From a candidate division CSSED10-310 bacterium (GTDB lineage: Bacteria; CSSED10-310), in the NCBI GenBank assembly GCA_016931515.1, contig JAFGEQ010000009.1, positions 181,467-245,466 of the forward strand: 64,000 bases of DNA, written 5' to 3'. The translations under genes were made by a program, and so were the position numbers. Positions 18,272 through 28,257 of this stretch are shown piece by piece. Position 1 is the first letter of the stretch; every line of letters starts with the position of its first letter. Below the pieces are notes generated by a model. That model searched no databases. It was not told the DNA's origin and saw only the letters and a list, made by a program, of their open reading frames with translations.

Positions 18272-21200
18272 ATGATGAATAAAAAACTGATGGTTGTTTT
18301 AATCGGCCTGTTTGCTGTTGTATGTGTCAGCAGCCGGGCCCAGAATATGTTGACGAATGGGGATTTTGAGATTTGGTCAGGCGGGATTCCGACGAGCTGG
18401 GATCTTGAAACTGCAGTGACCGTAACTCAGGAAACCGCCCAGGCGCATTCGGGTTCATACAGTGCGGGACTCCAGGCTACATCCAGTGATAACCGGGGGG
18501 TCTTTCAGATTGTACCCGTTACCGCCGGCGGGACGTACCTGTTTCAAGCGTATATTTATGGTGCAGGTACCGGTTCCAGTGGACTGGGTCTGTATGTTAA
18601 CTGGCTGGATTCCGGAGGCGGTACAATCAGTGGTGAGGGTACATTTTACAATGCCTCTTCAGGAACCTGGGAATTGGTCACGTCCGGTGAGATCACAGCA
18701 CCGGCTGGAGCCGTGAATGCGCGGTGCAGGGTCCGATGTTATGCGAACAGCGCTTTCGGGGGCTATGTCGATGATGCAGCCTTCTATGACACCAGCGGGC
18801 CGACTCCCACCCAAGGGCCAACAAATACTCAAGGTCCAACGAATACTCCCGGTCCGACAAACACGCCATCACCAACACCGACCGGGCCGACTCCGACACC
18901 ACCTCCGTACACATACACACCTATTTACGATATCCAGTATACAACGGATCCTTCCGGTGATTCTCCGTTTGTCGATCAGACCGTGACAACATACGGTATC
19001 GTGTACGCCGTCGAATCCGGTAACTATTATCATTTCATCCAGGACGGTCAGGGGCCTTGGCGCGGAATTCTGGTTTACAGCCCGGGATCAGCCATGGCCG
19101 AGGGTGATGAAGTTCTGGTAACCGGAACGATCAAGGAATACTATGGACAAACGGAATTTCAGGCCGGCGCAACAATCCAGATACTCAGTTCCGGTAACCC
19201 GCTGCCGAATCCCGAAGTATTGCCGTCCGGTAACGTTTCCCAGGAACAATGGGAAAGCGTGTTCGTTCGCGTAGAGAATGTCACCATTACCAACGCGTCC
19301 ATGGGTAACGGGGAGTGGGAGATCAATGATGGTTCCGGTCCCTTGGTTGTCAACGACCTGTATTCATATAGTTTTTTCCCGATCAACGGAGTCGTGCTGG
19401 AGTTTGTGCAGGGACCTGTTGAATATGCATTCTCCGAGTTCAAGGTTGAACCACGGCGGGACAGCGATATCGGCGAAGCACCCCCTACACCGACACCCAC
19501 CGGCCCGACGCCGACACCCACATCATTCTATCCAACACCCATCTACGACATCCAATACACAACCAATCCTTCCGGTGATTCACCTCTGGCAAATCAGACC
19601 GTCAGTTTTGAAGGGATCGTCACCGCGGCAGCCTCAAGTGGCTACTGGGTTGCAGATGACGCAGGCATGTGGAATTCCGTCTATGTATATCTTGATCTCC
19701 TCATCGGTCCGGAGGTGGGTGATTATGTTCGTGTGACAGGGACTGTCGAAGAATATTATAACCTCACTGAGATTACTGATGTATCCGCCTCCGCCATCAT
19801 TTCTCACAACAATCCCGTGCCCGAAACCGTCATCACTGCCTCCCAGTATGCAGCAGAGGGATACGAATCGGTTCTGGTCACTGTTGAAGGAGATATTGAC
19901 GTAATGAGCCTGGACAGTTATGGCCAGTGGACGGTCAATGACGGGACAGGCAATATGATTATAGACGACCTGATGGATTACAATTATTTCCCAAAGGTCA
20001 ACGATAATCTGTCATCGATCACGGGTGTCATCACCTATGATTACAGTGAATGGAAACTCGAACCCCGGAACATCGGTGACATAGTGGGTGATGTCATTCC
20101 ACATTACTGCCTCCTGGGTGATGTGGTCACAATGAATGATTCCCGGGATGTTCTGGAACAGTATTACATCGAAATTCTGGGAGACACGATTGTCGGCCTG
20201 TCACAAACCCCACCCCGGGATGTACCCATCATCAATGTCGACGGATTGATTTTTCCGGGTCTGATCGATTCGCATAACCATCCGTCATATAACATCCTGG
20301 GCGAAATTCCGTTCCCGCAGACATTCCAAGAACGGTATGAATGGCAGCAGCACCCGATGTATGGCGATTTCTATGATCAGTATGATGCTATTCGATACAC
20401 GGCTACCGGGGACCGTTATACGGAACTCTGGAAGATGGCCGAAGCCCGGCAGCTGGTGTCGGGATGCACGATCATCCAGGGAGCCAATTGCAACGGTCAT
20501 TCATACGATTACTTCGCTCATCAGGGCATGATCATCGATAATGTGGAACGTTTCCCGGGGCACGGCTTTTCCTCCACTTTCCCGCTGGATCATCAGACAG
20601 ACTGGATTAATAACAAGAAGCATCAGTATTACTGGAGTCGCTTCATCATTCATCTTTGTGAAGGCATCAACGATGACGCTCTGGACGAATTTTACACATG
20701 GAGAGCATGGGGGATGCTTGATTGGAGAACATCTATTATTCATGGTCTGGCATGCGGTACTCCGGAATGGGCTTACATGGCGGATGCCAATGCCAACCTC
20801 ATCTGGTCACCGTTCAGCAACTGGGTCCTTTACAATGGCGTGGCGGATGTTCCCGGAGCGCTCAACGCCGGTGTCAATGTCGCACTTGCTCCCGATTGGA
20901 CCGAGTCCGGGATGGATAATATGCTCGCCGAGATGAAATTCGCTAACCAGATCAATAACGACTACTACAGTGGCATATTGACGTCTCAGATGCTCGCCGA
21001 AATGGTCACACGAAACGCAGCACTGGCGATCGGCATGGAAGAAATGCTTGGGACCATTGATATCGGTTACCGGGCCAGTCTGATGGTGATACCCGGTAAT
21101 CCGGTTCAGCCCTACGACGAACTTCTTGCTGCAAATCCGGAAGACGTTCGATTGACTGTTGTCGGCGGTCGCCCGATATATGGTGATCCGGACCTCATGG

Positions 21201-21844
21201 ATATTTTCACCTGGATTGAAAATCAGGAAACAATCACAATCTGCGGAGTTACGAAGAAAATTGCTCTTAACGTTGATGCTCATGGCATCCCGGATAGCGA
21301 TATGACTCTGGCATCTGTTCAGAATGAACTCTATACAGCCTATCAGGCAGCTCCTTATCTCTGCGACTATGTCAGTTACGATCCCTGCTTCGGCGGAACG
21401 CCAACCCCGACGCCGACCGGACCAACACCGACACCGACCGCTACCGCGACAGCCCACACACCCACTCCGACACCGACTCCCACGGCCGCATGCGACACGT
21501 TGGGCGTCACCATCGATATGCCCTCCGATATGTTTGGTCCCGGAGATACCTACTATCTGAAAGTCATCATCTGTAACCCCGGGTCCAGCATGGGAGCGGT
21601 ACCGCTTTTTGTAATCCTCGATGTGTATGGCGACTTGTTCTTTGCGCCGAGTTTCTCCGATTTCGATTACTACAACATCAACCTGATTCCGGGACGGCAG
21701 ATCAAAACGGTTCTCAATCCATTTGAATGGCCATCCGGAGCCGGTTCTGCCAACGGTATTTTCTGGTATGCCGGCATGACGAATCCTCAGTTCAGCGACC
21801 TTGTTGGTGACCTGGATACTGCGGAATTCGGCTGGCACGATTAA
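18272..21844 (+). CDS. Large secreted multidomain protein with amidohydrolase-like domain
   Basis: A 1190-residue exported protein. Order: signal peptide (1-24); a carbohydrate-binding-like beta-sandwich (about 28-170, MLTNGDFEIWSGG...); a Pro/Thr linker; an OB-fold-like domain (about 215-395); a second Pro/Thr linker; a second copy of that domain (about 420-610, both starting IYDIQYTT); an amidohydrolase-like barrel (about 615-1040); a third linker; and a C-terminal beta domain (about 1075-1190). The barrel has the metal motif DSHNH (His 668 and 670) and a late Asp in APDWTESG. The substrate is unknown. The terminal domain may be a surface-attachment domain. It is monocistronic: own promoter, and a terminator at 21883. 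Confidence 0.75.
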   Translation: MMNKKLMVVLIGLFAVVCVSSRAQNMLTNGDFEIWSGGIPTSWDLETAVTVTQETAQAHSGSYSAGLQATSSDNRGVFQIVPVTAGGTYLFQAYIYGAGTGSSGLGLYVNWLDSGGGTISGEGTFYNASSGTWELVTSGEITAPAGAVNARCRVRCYANSAFGGYVDDAAFYDTSGPTPTQGPTNTQGPTNTPGPTNTPSPTPTGPTPTPPPYTYTPIYDIQYTTDPSGDSPFVDQTVTTYGIVYAVESGNYYHFIQDGQGPWRGILVYSPGSAMAEGDEVLVTGTIKEYYGQTEFQAGATIQILSSGNPLPNPEVLPSGNVSQEQWESVFVRVENVTITNASMGNGEWEINDGSGPLVVNDLYSYSFFPINGVVLEFVQGPVEYAFSEFKVEPRRDSDIGEAPPTPTPTGPTPTPTSFYPTPIYDIQYTTNPSGDSPLANQTVSFEGIVTAAASSGYWVADDAGMWNSVYVYLDLLIGPEVGDYVRVTGTVEEYYNLTEITDVSASAIISHNNPVPETVITASQYAAEGYESVLVTVEGDIDVMSLDSYGQWTVNDGTGNMIIDDLMDYNYFPKVNDNLSSITGVITYDYSEWKLEPRNIGDIVGDVIPHYCLLGDVVTMNDSRDVLEQYYIEILGDTIVGLSQTPPRDVPIINVDGLIFPGLIDSHNHPSYNILGEIPFPQTFQERYEWQQHPMYGDFYDQYDAIRYTATGDRYTELWKMAEARQLVSGCTIIQGANCNGHSYDYFAHQGMIIDNVERFPGHGFSSTFPLDHQTDWINNKKHQYYWSRFIIHLCEGINDDALDEFYTWRAWGMLDWRTSIIHGLACGTPEWAYMADANANLIWSPFSNWVLYNGVADVPGALNAGVNVALAPDWTESGMDNMLAEMKFANQINNDYYSGILTSQMLAEMVTRNAALAIGMEEMLGTIDIGYRASLMVIPGNPVQPYDELLAANPEDVRLTVVGGRPIYGDPDLMDIFTWIENQETITICGVTKKIALNVDAHGIPDSDMTLASVQNELYTAYQAAPYLCDYVSYDPCFGGTPTPTPTGPTPTPTATATAHTPTPTPTPTAACDTLGVTIDMPSDMFGPGDTYYLKVIICNPGSSMGAVPLFVILDVYGDLFFAPSFSDFDYYNINLIPGRQIKTVLNPFEWPSGAGSANGIFWYAGMTNPQFSDLVGDLDTAEFGWHD

Positions 21845-21882
21845 CGATCTTAAGATCGTAATCCGATATAGGATAACGATGG

Positions 21883-21910
21883 AAGAGCCCGGACAAAAAC
21901 CCGGGCTCTT
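21883..21910 (+). terminator. Rho-independent terminator
   Basis: A perfect 10-bp stem AAGAGCCCGG / CCGGGCTCTT with an eight-base A-rich loop, followed by TGTTT. It lies 39 bases after the stop of the secreted amidohydrolase-like gene and should end that transcript. Confidence 0.85.
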
Positions 21911-21980
21911 TGTTTATATCGATCCAATCTGGAATGACGTGTTTGGCAGATCGGATGAATGATCTGATAAAGATCGTCGT

Positions 21981-23453
21981 TTATAATGAGGGGCTGTTTT
22001 TCCTGAAACTCCCATACAGAAGGTATCGCCAGAATTTTTTCATCGATTTCAGGGTTCGAGTGGCTTCTTCCGGATGCGAAATCGTCTGCATCAACTTGAA
22101 AAGGATGTAGCGGGGACGGAGATAGAATTCCCGTCTGGCCCGGTCACAAAAGTCCACCAGCTCACGATTGGTCAGATCCGGTCTCTCGATGACGCAATTA
22201 TGCATGCCATCCTCCGTCAACCATTGAGAAAAATCGTCTGTCAGCAGGTAGCCTTCTTTTTTAGCCCAATTATAAGCAGCCGTTCCAGGGTAGACCATCA
22301 GTGGAAAAAACTGGGCGGTATCGGGTGTCAGTTTTTTCGCAAAAGCCAGTGTTTCTTCCAGCGTTTCATGAGTTTCACCCGGCAATCCGACCAAAAAACA
22401 CCCATGAATCATGATCCCGGCTTTCTTTGCGTCGCGGATGAACCGGTAACTCTGGTCCAGATTGAGTTGTTTACCCATCCTGTCCAGTATCCCCTGGTTG
22501 CCGGATTCGAACCCAACACAAAGCAAACGGCATCCACCTTTTTTCATCCACTTCAACGTTTCGTAATCAACGTCCGCTCTTGAATTTGCTGTAAAACCGA
22601 TCTTGATCCCACGCTCGATTTTCCGGGCCATCAGGGCTCGAAGCCGTTCTCGATCCAGCGTCATTGCGTCATCCTCGATGAACAATTCCTTGACACCTTT
22701 GAAGTTTTTTTCGACGAAATCCCATTCGTCCAGCACATTGTCGATACTCCGGTATCGAACCTTATGCCCGGTCATGTTCTGCGGATACACGCAGTAGATA
22801 CAGTGATGATCGCAGCCCCGGCCCGTGATCAAGGTAACCTCGGGCCATCGGGCGATTGAATAGAAATAATCTTTAAAATTCAGATACTTTTGATATATTT
22901 CAGCCACCATCGGAAGTGAGTCCAGATCTTCGATGTAAGGCCGCCGCTCATTGATGACAATATCTTTGCCGTTTCGCCAGGCGATACCGCGAATCAAGCT
23001 CCATTGCTCCCGTGCGGATCCGGCGGCAGACGCCAATTCGACAAGAGTCTGATCATATTCGCCAATGATCACGGCATCGGCTTCGGGACACATCGCCAGT
23101 GATCGTTCAGGTTCTGCGGATACATGGACGCCAACGAATACGACGACGATATCGGAATTGATTTCCTTTGCCAGAGAGGCAACGCTTAAATCACTCGCGA
23201 TACTGGGTGTTGATGTAGCACAGACAATCATCCCGGGATGATTGTTCCGGATATACGACCCGATATCCTCCCGCGTCCAGCCCTTGGCAACACCATCGAT
23301 CAAATCAACAGAATGGCCCGCCTTAACAAGTGATCCAGCGCCATATGCCAACCACATCGGATAGTATATCGTTCCGCTCTTGGTGACCGCGGGACTTCGT
23401 TGTTCCCTCGAAAATGCTTTCAGAAATGGGGGATTGAGACATAGAATTTTCAC
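21981..23453 (-). CDS. B12-binding-domain radical SAM protein
   Basis: A 490-residue protein. The N-terminal cobalamin-binding-like domain (MKILCLNPPF..., DLIDGVAKGW) precedes the radical SAM core. CDHHCIYC gives the cluster cysteines at about 214, 218 and 221, followed by ELFIEDDAMTLDRERL, FTANSRADVDYETL and GLPGETHETLEETL. The C-terminal tail ends in FYLRPRYILFKLMQ, as in the enzyme at 4263. Substrate unknown; lipid, sugar or cofactor methylation is typical of the class. It diverges from a related enzyme at 23585. Confidence 0.88.
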   Translation of the reverse strand: MKILCLNPPFLKAFSREQRSPAVTKSGTIYYPMWLAYGAGSLVKAGHSVDLIDGVAKGWTREDIGSYIRNNHPGMIVCATSTPSIASDLSVASLAKEINSDIVVVFVGVHVSAEPERSLAMCPEADAVIIGEYDQTLVELASAAGSAREQWSLIRGIAWRNGKDIVINERRPYIEDLDSLPMVAEIYQKYLNFKDYFYSIARWPEVTLITGRGCDHHCIYCVYPQNMTGHKVRYRSIDNVLDEWDFVEKNFKGVKELFIEDDAMTLDRERLRALMARKIERGIKIGFTANSRADVDYETLKWMKKGGCRLLCVGFESGNQGILDRMGKQLNLDQSYRFIRDAKKAGIMIHGCFLVGLPGETHETLEETLAFAKKLTPDTAQFFPLMVYPGTAAYNWAKKEGYLLTDDFSQWLTEDGMHNCVIERPDLTNRELVDFCDRARREFYLRPRYILFKLMQTISHPEEATRTLKSMKKFWRYLLYGSFRKNSPSL

Positions 23454-23584
23454 ACTCAGACTCTCCTTACCCGCAAGACACTAAACGCTTATCGATATCG
23501 TGTCAATGAGAGCGGGGTTTGATAATGATGGAATGTGTCGGTAAAATCCGGTTGCTGAAGTGTTTGGCAAGGAGAATCATTATT

Positions 23585-25039
23585 ATGCGAATTTTTCTTG
23601 GTAATCCACCCTGGAATGAGGGAGATATGTATGGGGTTCGGGCAGGATCCCGCTGGCCGCATTTGGAAGACAAGCATAGTCATTACCTGCCTTTCCCGTT
23701 TTTCATGGCCTATACAGCTGCCGTCCTGGAGCAACATGGTTATTATCCGCGCATGGTCGATGCGATCGCCGAAAGACTGACGGATGAAGCGTTCCTTTAC
23801 GCTATCGAGAAAAGCCGGCCGGAACTTTTGATTCTTGAAGTATCGACGCCGAGTTTCATCCATGATCTGGAATTGCTGCACAGTATCCGGCAACGATTCG
23901 GTAAAGATATCCGGATAGCCTTGTGCGGACCCAACCACCTGATGGTGAACAGTCAATTTCTGGAAAACAACCCGGATATCGATTTTGTCATGCGAGGAGA
24001 ATATGAGTACATTACATTGGAACTTGTCAAAATCCTGGAATCGGGTGGCGATCCCGGTTCCGTCCCGGGATTGAACTTCCGTGACGGACATGGAACCGCA
24101 CGTATAAATCCTCCCCGGGAGCTTCTTGGAAATATCGACAGCATTCCCTGGCCGAGCCGGCATCAATTGCCGATGATGAATTACTACGATGAAGCCGGCG
24201 GGATCGTACATCCCAGTGCACAGATGTGGGCCAGCCGCGGCTGTCCACACCAGTGCATTTTCTGTGTGTGGCCACAACTGGTCTACGGGGGACCCAACTA
24301 CCGGGTTCGAAATCCGGACGATGTCGCGGAGGAGATGGCCTGGCTTGTAAATACATACAACTACCGATCCGTCTATTTCGATGATGACACTTTCAATATT
24401 GGAAAAAATCGGATGTTGAGGCTTTGTGATGCCATTCGCAAAAGGAATGTGAATATACCTTGGTCGATCATGGCTCGTGCGGATGGAATGGACCGGGATG
24501 TTCTGGAGCGGATGAGAGAAGCCGGTCTTTACAGCGTCAAATACGGTATCGAGAGCGGGGAGCAATCGATTGTGAATGCATCAGGAAAAAACCTGGACCT
24601 TACGACAGCCCGGGAGACGATCCGGCTGACACGGGAACTGGGCATCAAATATCATCTGACATTCACATTCGGATTGCCTGGAGAGACGAAGGAAACGGCT
24701 CGGAGAACGCTCGACATGGCGCTGGAACTGGATCCTGAAACCGTTCAATTTTCGATTTGCACGCCGATGCCGGGAAGCAAATATTATGACATGGCCCGTG
24801 AGAAGGGATATATCAACGATAGTGATTGGGATCGCTACACGGGATTTAACTCAGCCGTCATCCGAACCGATGCTCTGACATCTTCAGATCTGGAAGAGAT
24901 ATTGGTCCAGGCACAACAAGAATGGTATCTGCATCGAGAAGCAAGGGCGGGGATCAAAAAAAACCGATCGGTATTCAACCGGATATCAGGCTTCGCAAAG
25001 GATATCGCCCATGGATTCAGTCACACAGAACCTGAGTAG
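23585..25039 (+). CDS. B12-binding-domain radical SAM protein
   Basis: A 484-residue protein with the same layout: cobalamin-binding-like N-terminus (MRIFLGNPPWNEGD, VMRGEYEYITLELV), then cluster cysteines in CPHQCIFC at about 220, 224 and 227, SVYFDDDTFNIGKNRML and TFGLPGETKETARRTL. I chose ATG 23585, preceded by AAGGAGA; 22 upstream codons are open but lack a ribosome site. It is followed by a GT-C glycosyltransferase 90 bases on, which hints at modification of a glycolipid or its carrier. The reaction itself cannot be read from the sequence. Confidence 0.88.
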   Translation: MRIFLGNPPWNEGDMYGVRAGSRWPHLEDKHSHYLPFPFFMAYTAAVLEQHGYYPRMVDAIAERLTDEAFLYAIEKSRPELLILEVSTPSFIHDLELLHSIRQRFGKDIRIALCGPNHLMVNSQFLENNPDIDFVMRGEYEYITLELVKILESGGDPGSVPGLNFRDGHGTARINPPRELLGNIDSIPWPSRHQLPMMNYYDEAGGIVHPSAQMWASRGCPHQCIFCVWPQLVYGGPNYRVRNPDDVAEEMAWLVNTYNYRSVYFDDDTFNIGKNRMLRLCDAIRKRNVNIPWSIMARADGMDRDVLERMREAGLYSVKYGIESGEQSIVNASGKNLDLTTARETIRLTRELGIKYHLTFTFGLPGETKETARRTLDMALELDPETVQFSICTPMPGSKYYDMAREKGYINDSDWDRYTGFNSAVIRTDALTSSDLEEILVQAQQEWYLHREARAGIKKNRSVFNRISGFAKDIAHGFSHTEPE

Positions 25040-25129
25040 TATGCTCTTGTGCTTTGTCCGACCCCTATTCCTTTATCCATTTCATCGAACCCGTTTCTGC
25101 AAACTCAAACCCGGAGTCAATGCTGCGCA

Positions 25130-26674
25130 ATGAAGATCGTCCAGAAACAAAACCGTTGGGAGTTATTCCTTTGGTGTCTCGTGATGGGAATCGCCATATT
25201 ACTCAGACTGTGGGATCTGAACCGGTTCTCGCCTTGGTTTGACGAAGCGCTGTGTATCTTTGAATCAGACTCGATAATGCCACTTCTCACCGGCAAGGGG
25301 ACAGCGAACAACCCACCCGTCTTTTTCATCCTGCTGCACATAGCCGGTATCTTTTCCCGATCGATTTTATCCTATCGAATGGTGTCCGTCGGTTTCGGAT
25401 TGGCTACCATCGTTTTGGTTTTCTCATTGGGCCGGATCGTCTGGAACACGCGAATCGCACTGATCGCGATGCTTCTGCTTGCGATGTCCCCGATGCATAT
25501 CTATTATTCCCAGGAAGTGAAAATGTATTCCATGAACGGCTTCCTGTTCGTCCTGGCCCTGATAATGACTTATTTACTGACGGAGACACCCGGTTGGTCC
25601 CGTTCACTGGCTCTGGGTGTTATCATGGCGTTGATGCTATACACTCACTACTATCTGTTTCTCGCAGTTCTTACGATTAATCTGCTTCTCTTCCTGACAC
25701 TCCAACAGACCCATAGAAAGTATATAGTCATCGTTGATGCAACCACCTGCCTCCTGTTTCTTCCATGGTTACCTGTCTATCACAGGTATCATCTCCCGGC
25801 TACTCTCGGTTATGTAACCCGCTGGATTCCACAACCCGGTATTAAACACCTTTTTTATACGCTTAAAAATTTCATCGCAGGATTTCATTCAATTCGCGTT
25901 TTATATTGGCCAATCGTCACCATCTCAGTCTTTTTGATCGTTATTGCCGGCCTCAAAGCAATACGACAGTCTTCAGCTTTCCGGAAATTCCTTTTTCTGG
26001 CTGCTCCCTTCCCAATTGCGATTGCCTTTCTGATCTCCCAACAATTTCCGCTGTATCTGGACCGCTATTTTCTTTTCATCCTGCCTCTGCTTCTGCTGCT
26101 TGTAGCGGCGGGATTCGATCGGCTACCGAAAATTTCATCAACGATTCTCCTCCCGGTCATTCTCCTTCCGGCAGTCTGGAGTTATCCGGCTTTGTACGCC
26201 AGCCGGATTCCGTTTCCGTGGCACATTTCCGGTGAACCCGAAAGACTTCGAATCCGGGAAATGATCAGCGTTCTCAAGACGGAGATGACCGGTGACGATA
26301 TTCTCTTCCATATATCACGCCGCACATTGCTTTCATTTGAGTATGAATGGCCGGAAAAAGGGCTGCAGAACTATTGGGTTGTATCAGTTTATGAAAAGTA
26401 TCCCCAGCCTACACACTGGACACACTCCTCGCTTCTTGCCGAGCCCATCGAATCGCATCTGAGACTAGGTGATCGTTTCTGGGTGGTGCTGAGCAACTGG
26501 CCGGACGATCCGCAGGATCCTCTGATAACGGAAACCCGGCGATGGTTGGGAGACAGAGCCCGTCTGATCAGACAAATAGTGGACTTCTCACCGGCTGTTC
26601 TTGAGTATTATGAATGGACTGACGAGTTCGCGGATCAGGGAGTTCCAGATTCGTCGCCGATGGCCTCTCTCTGA
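25130..26674 (+). CDS. GT-C fold membrane glycosyltransferase (ArnT/PMT-like)
   Basis: About 514 residues with roughly ten membrane segments. The first extracytoplasmic loop has the GT-C acidic motif as FSPWFDEALCIFE. It is followed by NNPPVFFILLH and YYSQEVKMYSM, the usual order in ArnT/PMT-like enzymes that use polyprenyl-phosphate sugars outside the membrane. A soluble C-terminal part begins near residue 370. The start is uncertain: ATG 25130 (MKIVQKQNRWELF) fits the first membrane segment; a GTG at 25049 is also open. It ends convergently, overlapping the next gene by 40 bases. Confidence 0.75.
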   Translation: MKIVQKQNRWELFLWCLVMGIAILLRLWDLNRFSPWFDEALCIFESDSIMPLLTGKGTANNPPVFFILLHIAGIFSRSILSYRMVSVGFGLATIVLVFSLGRIVWNTRIALIAMLLLAMSPMHIYYSQEVKMYSMNGFLFVLALIMTYLLTETPGWSRSLALGVIMALMLYTHYYLFLAVLTINLLLFLTLQQTHRKYIVIVDATTCLLFLPWLPVYHRYHLPATLGYVTRWIPQPGIKHLFYTLKNFIAGFHSIRVLYWPIVTISVFLIVIAGLKAIRQSSAFRKFLFLAAPFPIAIAFLISQQFPLYLDRYFLFILPLLLLLVAAGFDRLPKISSTILLPVILLPAVWSYPALYASRIPFPWHISGEPERLRIREMISVLKTEMTGDDILFHISRRTLLSFEYEWPEKGLQNYWVVSVYEKYPQPTHWTHSSLLAEPIESHLRLGDRFWVVLSNWPDDPQDPLITETRRWLGDRARLIRQIVDFSPAVLEYYEWTDEFADQGVPDSSPMASL

Positions 26675-28257
26675 TCGGATTGAGCATTTTTCAGTGGATA
26701 TTCGAGGTTAAACAGTCGTACATCCACACCCTTGAATGACCACTCGCCAAGCAATGGATACCGAGCCATCATCCATCTGCGACATCGCAATCGCTGCTGG
26801 TAATAAAAATCGTTTGGACTCGTGCCGGCGTTCCACTGGGTTTCGTAAAGCCAGAGTCTTTTATAGTCATTCGCCGCAAGCAGTTCGTCAACATTGATTG
26901 GATCCGCAATCGTGTATACATTTTTCAGAAGATCGTTTTGATTGTATTTAATGCCAAGATGGTCGCGATATACATTATCGACATCGATCATCCGGGTCGG
27001 CGGCGCTCCATGCCTGAAAGTGATATAGTACCAGACCGGGTGCGTCCCGCTCATGCAGGTAGTTGCAATCACATCCCCCGGTTGGGTGGATCTCAGGATC
27101 AGATCACAACTCTCCCGAAACTGGTCTCTCTCCCTCAATTCAAGACAGGGCGCCAGGAATATGTTTCTATATTGGAGTGTGATTGCCCATGTCTGGCCTG
27201 CCAGCAGGAGCAGCGGCCATGCCAGTCCGAATCTGAAGCGTTCCAGCCATCGGGCTCCTGCAGCCATACCGATGGCAAACGGAACGAACGTGAAAATGAT
27301 ATAACGGGCGACCAGAACCGAGTTTGGCAGTATCATTGACAAAGTCATCGCGATAAGGAGCGGGGCAAGCAGGCCGAAAACGATAATCCGTCTGAACCTG
27401 ATGTTGCTCCGCTCACTCCGCATTCCAATCACCAGCAAACCTGCCCCGAGAAAAACCAGCAGTGATGCGAACCAGTAGGGAGGTTCCAGACCCGCAACTA
27501 GGAATCGAAGCAGATAAAATGGGGTTTTCCAGGTTATCGGTTCTGCCCAGAAATGACTTCCCATAAATCGACCGACATAATATAAAAGATGTTTTAAAAA
27601 GGGTACATAGATCAGAAAAACTCCAAAACTGAATGCGAACAGTCGGAACAGGCTCATACGTTTCGGTCTCATCATGAATCCCGACAAACCCATACACGCC
27701 AGGAAAATCAGTCCATAATTATGTGTGTAGGCGACAAGGCTTCCGCATAAAACAGCAGCACAAAACCGAAATATCCCTCCATGTTTCATCCATACAAGGT
27801 ACGACAACCACGACAGGGCTGCCGTCAGAGTCAGCAGACCATACATTCGGAGCTCCCGTCCGTAGTAGACCTGGGATGGAGCGAATATCATGAATATCCC
27901 AGCCCATAATGCGCTCGTTTTGTCATCGAATATCCACTTGGCCAGGAACCATGTTGCCGCGATCGCGCTGACACTGATCACCGTCACCAGCAATCGGAGG
28001 GAAAAATCCGTATGCGCCCATCTGATCCAGTATTTGACCAGAAAACCGAAGAGCGGGGGATGAAAATAGAAATTATGTATTCCCGAGAAGATGCTGTCTG
28101 CCTCATCACCCCATAATGAATAGGTCCCCAACCGATAAACGCGAACGAGAAAACCGGACAGCATGAGGAGCATTAACTGAAGCCATTCACGATTAAAATG
28201 AGCCCGAATTTCATCAATCCACCGGAATCGTCGTTCTTTTTTAACTATGGAGGTCAT
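26635..28257 (-). CDS. GT-C fold membrane glycosyltransferase (ArnT/PMT-like)
   Basis: A 540-residue polytopic protein of the same type as its convergent neighbour. The acidic loop motif is YSLWGDEADSIFSG, followed by FHPPLFGFLVKYW and VYYGRELRMYGL. About ten membrane segments precede a soluble C-terminal domain (GDVIATTCMSG to the end). It probably transfers a sugar from a lipid carrier to a surface glycan. Its first 17 bases overlap the upstream ABC ATPase gene, making it the last gene of the polysaccharide export operon. Confidence 0.8.
   Translation of the reverse strand: MTSIVKKERRFRWIDEIRAHFNREWLQLMLLMLSGFLVRVYRLGTYSLWGDEADSIFSGIHNFYFHPPLFGFLVKYWIRWAHTDFSLRLLVTVISVSAIAATWFLAKWIFDDKTSALWAGIFMIFAPSQVYYGRELRMYGLLTLTAALSWLSYLVWMKHGGIFRFCAAVLCGSLVAYTHNYGLIFLACMGLSGFMMRPKRMSLFRLFAFSFGVFLIYVPFLKHLLYYVGRFMGSHFWAEPITWKTPFYLLRFLVAGLEPPYWFASLLVFLGAGLLVIGMRSERSNIRFRRIIVFGLLAPLLIAMTLSMILPNSVLVARYIIFTFVPFAIGMAAGARWLERFRFGLAWPLLLLAGQTWAITLQYRNIFLAPCLELRERDQFRESCDLILRSTQPGDVIATTCMSGTHPVWYYITFRHGAPPTRMIDVDNVYRDHLGIKYNQNDLLKNVYTIADPINVDELLAANDYKRLWLYETQWNAGTSPNDFYYQQRLRCRRWMMARYPLLGEWSFKGVDVRLFNLEYPLKNAQSDQREAIGDESGTP

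Noticed and set aside
20807-21838. 343-codon minus-strand open frame
   Set aside because: Antisense to the secreted amidohydrolase-like gene; composition is Arg/Gly/Cys-rich opposite the Pro/Thr linkers.
23489-24565. 358-codon minus-strand open frame
   Set aside because: Antisense to a clear radical SAM gene with its own SD.
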